A stretch of 64,000 nucleotides of DNA. It comes from Sphingomonas parva (ex Maeng et al. 2020). GTDB lineage: Bacteria; Pseudomonadota; Alphaproteobacteria; Sphingomonadales; Sphingomonadaceae. The position numbers were made by a program, and so were the translations under genes. The stretch covers positions 1 to 64,000 of the forward strand of contig NZ_SPDV01000017.1 of NCBI RefSeq assembly GCF_004564275.1, read 5' to 3'. The notes beneath the pieces are model-generated. The model ran no database searches, was not told the DNA's origin, and saw only the letters and a list, made by a program, of their open reading frames with translations. Shown here in pieces: positions 38,092 through 45,229 of the stretch. Within the stretch, counting starts at the first letter, position 1, and the number at the start of each line of letters is the position of its first letter.

Positions 38092-38180
38092 GACGCGCGC
38101 TTACATAGTGACGGCACCCCGCAAAGCCCACCCCCGCGGTCTTTACCGGCTTTTCAGGCTTCTCGCGTATCCCCTCGGCC

Positions 38181-38444
38181 ATGGATCTCGCTTTTCTCCG
38201 CCGCGCAGAGCAGCGCTTCGCGCGCCGCACCGCGATCACGCCCGATCCGGACGTGGTCAGCGCGCTGCGCGAGGTGCAGCGGGCAGCCTCGGCCGCGGCG
38301 CGCGCCGAGGCTTTGCTCGAGGCGCCGCGAGTGCGCGATCCGATCGCCGAGATCCTGCTCGCCGGCCCCGGCTGGCGGCGGGCCGTGGCCGCGCAGAAGG
38401 GGTCGTTCAACCCCGATCTGGCCGGCCGGATCGGCGGTAACTGA
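38181..38444 (+). CDS. Small protein of unknown function
   Basis: 87 residues, rich in Arg and Ala (MDLAFLRRAEQRFARRT..., DPDVVSALREVQRAASAAARAEALLEAP, GPGWRRAVAAQKGSFNPDLAGRIGGN). No signal or membrane segment; it is mostly predicted helix. It is a plausible gene because it fills the gap between mnmA and sciP and has an ordinary start, but the ribosome site is weak and no family was recognised. Confidence 0.5.
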   Translation: MDLAFLRRAEQRFARRTAITPDPDVVSALREVQRAASAAARAEALLEAPRVRDPIAEILLAGPGWRRAVAAQKGSFNPDLAGRIGGN

Positions 38445-38551
38445 GATGACCGCGCCGTTTACCTTGCGGTTTCAGTCTTCCTTCAACGGCGCCGGGGTAA
38501 GGGCGTGGCGGGAGAAGATGCAGTGCCACGAGTTGCGAGTTTGAGGTGGGA

Positions 38552-38851
38552 ATGATCGAGAATCAGAAAATCCGGCCAGCACAGGTGATCGGCCCGTTGG
38601 GGGAACCGCTCACGCTCGATTCGCTGCCGCCCGCCAGCACCTCGCGCTGGGTGGTCCGCCGCAAGGCCGAGGTCGTCGCAGCCGTCAACGGCGGGCTGCT
38701 CTCGGTCGACGAGGCCTGCGATCGCTACGGCCTGACCCTCGAGGAATTCGCCAGCTGGCAACGCGCGGTCGATCGATCGGGCATGCCGGGCCTGCGCGTC
38801 ACCCGCATCCAGCATTACAAGTCGCTTTACGAGCGCCAGCAGAAATTCTGA
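38552..38851 (+). CDS. sciP: SciP/DUF1153 family CtrA inhibitor
   Basis: 99 residues from the ATG at 38552 (GAGGTGGG upstream; a GTG at 38546 is in frame). VIGPLGEPLTLDSLPP and RWVVRRKAEVVAAVNGGLLSVDEACDRYGLTLEEFASWQRAVDRSGMPGLRVTRIQHYK match SciP closely, including the helix-turn-helix. In Caulobacter SciP represses CtrA-activated promoters in G1 cells. It is monocistronic, with its own terminator at 38876. Confidence 0.92.
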   Translation: MIENQKIRPAQVIGPLGEPLTLDSLPPASTSRWVVRRKAEVVAAVNGGLLSVDEACDRYGLTLEEFASWQRAVDRSGMPGLRVTRIQHYKSLYERQQKF

Positions 38852-38875
38852 TCGCCTGGTCCGTGGGCGTGGACG

Positions 38876-38908
38876 GCCCTCCTGCGGCACTGCCGCGGGA
38901 GGGCTTTT
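38876..38908 (+). terminator. Rho-independent terminator after sciP
   Basis: A 13-base-pair stem (GCCCTCCTGCGGC with GCCGCGGGAGGGC, one T-G pair) with a 3-base loop is followed by TTTT, 24 bases after the stop. Confidence 0.8.
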
Positions 38909-38927
38909 CCTTTGGGGCTTCCGCCGG

Positions 38928-41900
38928 TCAGTGGAAGTTGCGCGACTTTACGCGGATCCGCTCCTCGGGCTCGGCAGAAGGATTGGGGAGCGACAGCACG
39001 GGCGCGGGAAGCGCCGGCTTGCGCTCGCGCGGATCGTAGCCGCCGTTCTTGGCGCCGTCGGCGGGGCCGGTGCGGTGAGGGAAGTCCATCTGGCCGACCG
39101 AGTGGAGGAGGGGGGTCATGTCCTCCATCCGGGCGGTGATGACGTGGATGATCTCGCCCTCGCGCTGCACGACGCCGCGGATCGAGATCATCGAGGCGGA
39201 GAGCACGATCCGCCTTTGCGCCTCGAAGCGGTCGGGCCAGAGCACCGCATTGGCGATGCCGGTCTCGTCCTCGATGGTGAGGAACAATACGCCCTTGGCC
39301 GATCCCGGGCGCTGGCGGATCAGGATGATGCCGGCGACTTCGATCGGCCGGCCGTCCTTCGTATGTGCGAGGTCGGCGCAGCGCGTCACCTTGCGGCGGT
39401 CAAGCTCGGGGCGGAGAAAGGCGACCGGGTGGGCGCGCAGGCTCAGTTGCACCGCGCGATAATCCTCGACCACCTCGCGGCCGGCGGTGAGCGGGGTCAG
39501 CGCGACCTCCGGCTCGCGATCCTCGAGCGCGGCGAACAGGGGAAGCGGCGTCTCGCCGAGCCCGCGCACCTGCCAGAGCGCCTGGCGGCGATCGACCCCG
39601 AAGCCGGCGAAGGCGTCGGCGTCGGCCAGCTTCTCCAGCGCCGCCAGCGGCACGCCCGAGCGCCGCCAGACCTCCTCGATCGAGGCGAACGGCCGCTCCG
39701 CCCGCGCCGCGAGGATCTGCGCGGCGTGGAGATTGGAGAGGCCCCGCACCATGCGCAGGCCGAGGCGGAGGGGGTGGAGGCGCTTCGGCAGGCCGGGAGC
39801 ATGCCGAGAGCCGACACCGGCGGCGGAGCCGCCGCGGGAGGGAAGATGATCATTCGCTGAGAGAGCCCCTCGCCCTTGATGGAGGAGGTTGGGTGGGGGG
39901 GGACTCTTCGCGGATTCGGAGTCCGTCTCAGGGACCACCCTTCCCCAACCCCTCCCCATCAAGGGGAGGGGCCTCTTTGCCGGTGGGGAAAGTTCCTCCA
40001 GCGTGCAGTCCCAGCGGCTTTCGTTGATGCAGATCGGACGCACCTCCACCCCGTGCTCGCGGGCGTCGTGGACGATCTGGGCGGGCGCGTAGAAGCCCAT
40101 CGGCTGGGCGTTGAGGAGGGCGCAGCAGAAGACGTCGGGATGATGGCATTTCATCCAGCTCGACGCATAAGCGATCTTGGCGAAGCTCGCTGCATGACTC
40201 TCCGGGAAGCCGTAGCTGCCGAAGCCTTCGATCTGCTTGAAGGTGCGTTCGGCGAACTCGCGCGGATAATCGCGCTCCACCATTCCTTCGATCAACTTGT
40301 CGCGGAAGTGGGTGACGCCGCCGGTATATTTGAACGTCGCCATCGCCCGGCGGAGCTGGTCGGCCTCGGCCGGGGTGAAGCCGGCACCGACGATCGCGAC
40401 CTTCATCGCCTGCTCCTGGAAGAGCGGCACGCCCAGGGTTTTCTCGAGCACGGCGCGCAGCTCCGGGCGCGGATATTCGGCCTTCTCCCGCCCTTCGCGG
40501 CGACGGAGATAAGGGTGGACCATGTCGCCCTGGATCGGCCCCGGCCGGACGATCGCGACCTGGATGACGAGATCGTAGAAGCGCCTCGGCTTCATCCGCG
40601 GCAGCATCGCCATCTGGGCGCGGCTCTCGATCTGGAAGACGCCGAGCGTGTCGGCCTTCTGGATCATCCGGAAGACGGTCTCGTCGTCGTTTTGAAGGTC
40701 GGGAAGGCCGATGTCGACGTTCTTGTGCTCGCGCAGCAGATCGAAGGCGCGGCGCATGCAGCCGAGCATGCCGAGGCCGAGCACGTCGACCTTCATGAAG
40801 CCAAGGGCCTCGATATCGTCCTTGTCCCACTCGATGACGCGGCGATTTTCCATCGCCGCCGGCTCGATCGGCACGAGATCGTCGAGCCTGTCGCGGGTGA
40901 GGACGAAGCCGCCCGGATGCTGGGAGAGGTGACGCGGCGTGCCGATCAGCTGCCGCGACAGCTCGAGGGTCAATGCGAGCCGCGGATCGGCGCTGTCGAG
41001 GTTCAGTTCCTCGACATGGCGATCCTCCACCCCTTCGTTCGACCAGCCCCAGACCTGGCCGGAGAGCGCGCCGGTCATGTCCTCGGGCAGGCCGAGCGCC
41101 TTGCCGACCTCGCGGACGGCGCCGCGGGCACGATAGCGGGTGACGACGGCGGTCAGCGCGGCGCGATGATGGCCGTAGGTGTCGTAGATCCACTGGATCA
41201 CCTCCTCGCGCCGCTCATGCTCGAAATCGACGTCGATGTCGGGCGGCTCTGGCCGCTCGGGCGAGACGAAGCGCTCGAACAGCAATTCGTGCTGGATCGG
41301 ATCGATCGAGGTGATGCCGAGCAGGTAGCAGACGCAGCTGTTCGCCGCCGATCCACGTCCCTGGCAGAGGATCTTCTGCGAGCGGGCGTAGCGGACGATC
41401 GAATGGACGGTCAGGAAATAAGGCGCGTAATCGAGTTCCTTGATCATGCCGAGCTCATGCGTGAGCTGGCGCTCGGTCGCCTCGGGAATGCCGCCGGGAT
41501 ATTTCTCGCGCGCCGCGTCCCAGCTCAGCTTCTCCAGCGCCTCCTGGGGGCTGAGGCCGGGGATCACCGCCTCCTCGGGATATTGGTAGCGAAGCTCGGC
41601 GAGATCGAAGGTGCAGCGCCGTGCGATCTCCGCCGTCGCGGCGACGGCGTGCGGATAAGCCGCGAAGCGGCGCGCCATCTCCTCCGGATCCTTGAGGTGC
41701 CGGTCAGCGTGACGCTCGCGGCGGAAGCCCAGCTCGTCGATCGTGCATTTTTCGCGGATCGCCGTCATCACGTCCTGCAGCATCCGGCGCTCGGGCACAT
41801 GGTAGAGGATGTCGCCGCAGGCGACGCTCGTCGCGCCCGCCGCCGCGGCCTGCGCATCGAGCCGATGGAGGCGCAGCGCATCGCCGGGGCGGCGGCGGAG

Positions 41901-42350
41901 CGACAGCGCCTGATAGGCGCGGTCACCGAACGTTCGGACAAGCCGCTGGAGCAGGAGCGCATTCGCCGCATCGGCGGCATCGGGCAGGTGGATGGCGATC
42001 AGCCCCTCCTGGTGCGCCTCGACATCGCCCCAGTGGAGCGCACAGGCGCCCTTGCCGGCCCGGGCCTTGCCGATCGAGAGCAAGCGGGTAAGCCGCGACC
42101 AGGCCGGCCGGTCGATCGGATAGACGAGCAGGCTCGTGTCGTCGGCAAGGTCGAGCCGGCAGCCGGCGATCAGCCGCACCCCCGTCGCCTTCGCCGCCAG
42201 CCAGGCCCGGACGATGCCGGCCACCGAGTTGCGATCGACGATGCCGAGCGCAGGGAGGCCGAGCGCGGCGGCCGCGACGAACAGCTCCTCCGCCCCCGAC
42301 GCACCGCGCAGGAAGCTGAAATGCGAGGTGACCTGCAGCTCGTGATACAT
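38928..42350 (-). CDS. dnaE2: Error-prone DNA polymerase DnaE2 (ImuC)
   Basis: 1140 residues. The ATG at 42350 lies 6 bases after GGGAGG; an ATG at 42356 directly abuts it. PHP domain at the N-terminus ([22 protein letters not shown]), polymerase catalytic DIDVDFEH at 371-378, and an OB-fold near the C-terminus ([27 protein letters not shown]). It is the translesion polymerase of the ImuA-ImuB-DnaE2 mutasome, recruited by ImuB. Around residues 785-865, between WDCTLE and [10 protein letters not shown], an extra stretch reads [13 protein letters not shown] and [14 protein letters not shown]; it is coded by a palindromic repeat (39865-39972) inserted in frame. The host protein is thus about 60-70 residues longer than expected, in a position likely to be a surface loop. 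Confidence 0.93.
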   Translation of the reverse strand: MYHELQVTSHFSFLRGASGAEELFVAAAALGLPALGIVDRNSVAGIVRAWLAAKATGVRLIAGCRLDLADDTSLLVYPIDRPAWSRLTRLLSIGKARAGKGACALHWGDVEAHQEGLIAIHLPDAADAANALLLQRLVRTFGDRAYQALSLRRRPGDALRLHRLDAQAAAAGATSVACGDILYHVPERRMLQDVMTAIREKCTIDELGFRRERHADRHLKDPEEMARRFAAYPHAVAATAEIARRCTFDLAELRYQYPEEAVIPGLSPQEALEKLSWDAAREKYPGGIPEATERQLTHELGMIKELDYAPYFLTVHSIVRYARSQKILCQGRGSAANSCVCYLLGITSIDPIQHELLFERFVSPERPEPPDIDVDFEHERREEVIQWIYDTYGHHRAALTAVVTRYRARGAVREVGKALGLPEDMTGALSGQVWGWSNEGVEDRHVEELNLDSADPRLALTLELSRQLIGTPRHLSQHPGGFVLTRDRLDDLVPIEPAAMENRRVIEWDKDDIEALGFMKVDVLGLGMLGCMRRAFDLLREHKNVDIGLPDLQNDDETVFRMIQKADTLGVFQIESRAQMAMLPRMKPRRFYDLVIQVAIVRPGPIQGDMVHPYLRRREGREKAEYPRPELRAVLEKTLGVPLFQEQAMKVAIVGAGFTPAEADQLRRAMATFKYTGGVTHFRDKLIEGMVERDYPREFAERTFKQIEGFGSYGFPESHAASFAKIAYASSWMKCHHPDVFCCALLNAQPMGFYAPAQIVHDAREHGVEVRPICINESRWDCTLEELSPPAKRPLPLMGRGWGRVVPETDSESAKSPPPPNLLHQGRGALSANDHLPSRGGSAAGVGSRHAPGLPKRLHPLRLGLRMVRGLSNLHAAQILAARAERPFASIEEVWRRSGVPLAALEKLADADAFAGFGVDRRQALWQVRGLGETPLPLFAALEDREPEVALTPLTAGREVVEDYRAVQLSLRAHPVAFLRPELDRRKVTRCADLAHTKDGRPIEVAGIILIRQRPGSAKGVLFLTIEDETGIANAVLWPDRFEAQRRIVLSASMISIRGVVQREGEIIHVITARMEDMTPLLHSVGQMDFPHRTGPADGAKNGGYDPRERKPALPAPVLSLPNPSAEPEERIRVKSRNFH
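39865..39972. repeat. Palindromic element inserted in frame in dnaE2
   Basis: The left arm GCCCCTCGCCCTTGATGGAG mirrors the right arm ending CTCCCCATCAAGGGGAGGGG, and inside it GGACTC and GAGTCC form a second stem. The whole span of about 108 bases can fold on itself. Sphingomonad genomes carry many such short intergenic palindromes; here it lies inside a gene without breaking the frame. Confidence 0.8.
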
Positions 42351-42356
42351 TTTCAT

Positions 42357-42487
42357 CCTCCCTGTCTGCGCAGCCGATGGAGAGGGGGACCGCACGAAGT
42401 GCGGTGGAGGGGCAACACGAACTCGGCAAGGCCCCTCCACCAGGCTTCGCCTGGTCCCCCTCCCCACGCGCTATGCGTGCAGGGAGG
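42357..42487. repeat. 131-base palindromic repeat between dnaE2 and imuB
   Basis: The ends CCTCCCTG (42357-42364) and CAGGGAGG (42480-42487) are perfect inverted repeats. Inside are stems CCGCAC-GAA-GTGCGG, CCAGG-CTTCG-CCTGG and the long pair GGGGGACC...GGAGGGGC with GGCCCCTCC...GGTCCCCC. The left end supplies the AGGGAGG ribosome site of dnaE2. It fits a nonautonomous MITE or intergenic-palindrome element. Confidence 0.75.
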
Positions 42488-42501
42488 ATTGGTGCTTCCA
42501 A

Positions 42502-44352
42502 TCATCCGAACACTCCGTGCAGATACCAGTCGAGGCCGCCGGTCTTCGGATCGACGCCGTCGCCGCGGCGATAGAGCCAGAAGCGCTCGCCGCTCTCGTC
42601 CTCCACCTGAAAATAGTCGCGCACCGCCTCGGCCTCGCTCGGCCGCCGCCACCATTCGCCGAAGATCCGCTCGGGCCCGTCGGCGCGGGCGATACGATAG
42701 GCGCGGCCGCGCCAGGTGAAGCGCCGCGGCGGCAGATCGGGCAGCAGCGCCATGACGTTCTCGACCCGCTCGGGCGGCGAGAGCAGGCGCACCGGCCGCG
42801 GCAGATCGGGCCAGGCGTGCGTCGCGCCGAGCGGTGCGGCGCGGCGGACGCTGCGCTCCGGCACGTCGCTCTCCACCGCCGAGAGACGGAACAGGCGGCG
42901 TGGTCCGAGCCGGCCGGCAAGGCGGTCGATCAGAGGCGCGAGATCCGGCGCCGTCTCGCCGGCGAGCGTGCCCGCCCACTGCTCGGGCGCCAGCGGCTCG
43001 GCACGCACGGCGGTGAGGCGCAGCGCGTCGAGCCCGAAGCCCGGCTCGATCGTCTCGATCCTCATGCCCAGGAGGCGCAGCAAATGACCGCCGTCGCGGG
43101 TCGCGCGGGCGGTGCCGATGGTGACCACCTGCTCCGCGCCGTCGACGCGTGAGCAGGCGAGGGTGACGAGCCGCGCGGCAAGCCCTGCTTCGGCAAGCGT
43201 CCGGACCAGCCGGGTCATCAGCGTGGCGACGGCCTGGGCGATCGCTTCGGCCGTCGCGATCGGCTCGGCGAAGCGGAGCTCGGCGAAAGGCGCGTCCCGG
43301 GGAGTGACCGGATCGATCGGCTCGGAGGCGCGGCCCAGCGCCTGGTCGAGCCGGGCGAGCATCGTCTTGCCGAAGCGGCGCTGGAGCGGCGCCCGCGGCA
43401 TCGCCACGAGCTCGCCGATCCGTTCGATGCCGAGGCGGCGGGCCGCGGCGAGGACGGGCTCCTCCAGCCGTAGCGCCGCGACCGGCAGCGGTGCGAGCGC
43501 TTCGGCGTGGCCGCCGGGCGGGCAGACGCGCAACGGGACGCCGCCGTGGCGGGCGATGGCATGGGCGGCGCCCGGCGTGTCGGCGATCGCGATCCGGGCG
43601 GCGAAGCCGGCGCGGGCGCAGAAGCGCAGGATCCGTGCCGCCATTTTCTCTTCGCCGCCGAACAGATGGGCGACGCCGGTGAGGTCGAGGAAGAGACCCT
43701 CGTCATCGGAGACGGCGGCGCGTGGAGTCCAGCGGCGCGCGGCATGATCGGCGAGCGCGGCGAGGAGCGCGCGATCGCCTTCGGGATCGGCGTCGCGCAC
43801 GTCGAGACCGGGGACGAGCGCCCGGGCCTGGGTGACCGCCATCCCCGGTTGAAGGCCGAGCGCGCGCGCCTCTGCGGAGACGGCGGCGATGAGGATGCGG
43901 TTGCCGCTCCGCGCCGCCGTGACCAGCGCGGCTTCGGCGGGTGGCGCAGGCGTCGCGGCAGGCGAGGACGACGGTGCCGGCGGCGCGATGTCGCGCTGCG
44001 TCGCACGCCGCTGCACATCCTCGACGTTGCGGGCACGGAAGGGAGTTTCGGCAGCCTCGGTCCGCCGCCCGAGCTCGCGGACGGTCGGCCGCTGGTGGGG
44101 CGGAAGCGCCGCGATCGCCGGATCGGCGTCCCGCGACCAGCGCGCCCCGGGCCGCCACCCGCCGCCGCGCGGACAGGAGCAATCGCCGAGACGCGCGCCC
44201 TCCTTCGGGACTCCGTCAGACCCGACGGGCGGCGATCCGGGCTGGGGCCGTGCGCGCGGGGCTGCCGCCGCCGGCCCTCGCTCAGGCCGCCGCTCTTGCC
44301 GGAGTCGATCGGTGCTCAGCGTCGGCAGGTAGAGCGAGGCGACCCTGCGCAT
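42502..44352 (-). CDS. imuB: ImuB, inactive Y-family polymerase of the mutasome
   Basis: 616 residues from the ATG at 44352 (MRRVASLYLPTLSTDRLRQE). The palm and fingers-like core resembles Y-family polymerases (ILIAAVSAEARALGLQPGMAVTQARALVPGLDVRDADPEGD, DDEGLFLDLTGVAHLFGGEE), but the acidic active-site residues are not all kept, as in other ImuB proteins. A Pro/Arg-rich segment of about 120 residues separates the first strand from the rest; I recall this as common in sphingomonad ImuB. ImuB is the scaffold that binds the beta clamp, ImuA and DnaE2. The start overlaps the end of imuA by 71 bases. It is followed by the palindromic repeat and dnaE2, forming one SOS operon. Confidence 0.9.
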   Translation of the reverse strand: MRRVASLYLPTLSTDRLRQERRPERGPAAAAPRARPQPGSPPVGSDGVPKEGARLGDCSCPRGGGWRPGARWSRDADPAIAALPPHQRPTVRELGRRTEAAETPFRARNVEDVQRRATQRDIAPPAPSSSPAATPAPPAEAALVTAARSGNRILIAAVSAEARALGLQPGMAVTQARALVPGLDVRDADPEGDRALLAALADHAARRWTPRAAVSDDEGLFLDLTGVAHLFGGEEKMAARILRFCARAGFAARIAIADTPGAAHAIARHGGVPLRVCPPGGHAEALAPLPVAALRLEEPVLAAARRLGIERIGELVAMPRAPLQRRFGKTMLARLDQALGRASEPIDPVTPRDAPFAELRFAEPIATAEAIAQAVATLMTRLVRTLAEAGLAARLVTLACSRVDGAEQVVTIGTARATRDGGHLLRLLGMRIETIEPGFGLDALRLTAVRAEPLAPEQWAGTLAGETAPDLAPLIDRLAGRLGPRRLFRLSAVESDVPERSVRRAAPLGATHAWPDLPRPVRLLSPPERVENVMALLPDLPPRRFTWRGRAYRIARADGPERIFGEWWRRPSEAEAVRDYFQVEDESGERFWLYRRGDGVDPKTGGLDWYLHGVFG

Positions 44353-45049
44353 CGGGGCCCTCCATGATCCAGTGATGGGGCTCGCCGCCGCGCTGGCGGG
44401 CGAGGACGAGGCGCCAGCGCGACCGGCCGATTCCGGCAACGGGCAGGGGCGCGGACGGCGCGCAGCCGATCCGCCAGCGCGTGACGGCGGCCGAAGGCGC
44501 GGCGAGCGGGTCTTCGTCGCTCTTGCGCCAGCGTTTCAGCATCAGCGCCATCGTGCCGCCTTCCTCGGCGGCGAGCTGCAGCCGGCGGGTCGCGGCCATC
44601 GGCACCCGCCGCACCTCGCCGACGACGGCGGCGAGGCCGCCGTGGCGCAGCCCTTCCTCCATCACCGCGAGCACGTCCTCGTCGCGGCCGCATTCTGCGT
44701 AGAGGACGTGCTCGGGCGCCAGGCCGGCCCGGGCGAGGCCGGGGGCGAACAGGTCTCGGCGGGCCACGGCCCAGAGTACGGTCGCGCTTGCGCCGCCGGT
44801 GCGCCGCGCAGCGACCGAGGCGAGAAAAAGGGTCGCGGCGGCATCGTCGGAAAGACCCGGCCGGTCCGGCGCCGCCTCGTGCAGCGCCGCGCAGGCAAGG
44901 CCGCCGCCGGCGAGCCTGCGATCGATGGACTCGAGCCCGAAAGGCAGGCATTCGCGGGCCGCGGCGGCACCCGTCGATTCGATCGCACGCACTTCGGCCC
45001 TCAGCGCTTCGAGGCGCTCGGATGCGGCGGCGGATCCTGGTGGAGGCAT
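44282..45049 (-). CDS. imuA: ImuA family protein
   Basis: 255 residues from the ATG at 45049. RecA-like fold without a full Walker A: ECLPFGLESIDRRLAGGGLACAALHEAAPD, then VLWAVARRDLFAPGLARAGL, HVLYAECGRDEDVLAVMEEGL, LAAVVGEVRRVPMAATRRLQLAAEEGGTMALML. ImuA is an accessory factor needed for SOS mutagenesis with ImuB and DnaE2. The LexA box at 45068-45082 lies 19 bases before the start. Its end overlaps imuB by 71 bases in another frame. Confidence 0.9.
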   Translation of the reverse strand: MPPPGSAAASERLEALRAEVRAIESTGAAAARECLPFGLESIDRRLAGGGLACAALHEAAPDRPGLSDDAAATLFLASVAARRTGGASATVLWAVARRDLFAPGLARAGLAPEHVLYAECGRDEDVLAVMEEGLRHGGLAAVVGEVRRVPMAATRRLQLAAEEGGTMALMLKRWRKSDEDPLAAPSAAVTRWRIGCAPSAPLPVAGIGRSRWRLVLARQRGGEPHHWIMEGPDAQGRLALPADAEHRSTPARAAA

Positions 45050-45067
45050 GGCGACTCAGACTCACTT

Positions 45068-45082
45068 GTTCCCTTTATGTTC
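45068..45082 (-). promoter_or_regulatory. LexA (SOS) box upstream of imuA
   Basis: GTTC-N7-GTTC, the alphaproteobacterial LexA recognition sequence, is found exactly (GTTCCCTTTATGTTC) 19 bases before the imuA start, where it would overlap the promoter. It accounts for damage-inducible expression of imuA-imuB-dnaE2. Confidence 0.88.
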
Positions 45083-45119
45083 CGCCGCTGTTCAGCCGGA
45101 GTCAAGCGAGGGAAATACT

Positions 45120-45160
45120 AGGATCCACGTGCCCGCACGGTTGAACCGGCCGTGGATCCT
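45120..45160. repeat. Inverted repeat between imuA and the M16 gene
   Basis: AGGATCCACG (45120-45129) and CGTGGATCCT (45151-45160) are perfect 10-base inverted arms around a 21-base loop that holds a smaller CGGTTGAACCG stem. It is in the divergent promoter interval, upstream of the M16 gene. Confidence 0.6.
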
Positions 45161-45229
45161 CCCCACAAGGGAGCCTTCCCTCCCAGATCTTCCGTGCGAT
45201 CCCGGGCGCGCGATACGAGGCCGATCGTC

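Noticed and set aside
43900-44280. Pro/Arg-rich stretch in imuB as another palindrome insertion
   Set aside because: No inverted arms were found, and I recall similar segments in ImuB of other sphingomonads.
44282-44352. Frameshift between imuA and imuB
   Set aside because: The 71-base overlap in different frames keeps family-like protein in both, with a proper imuB start, so it is a normal long overlap.
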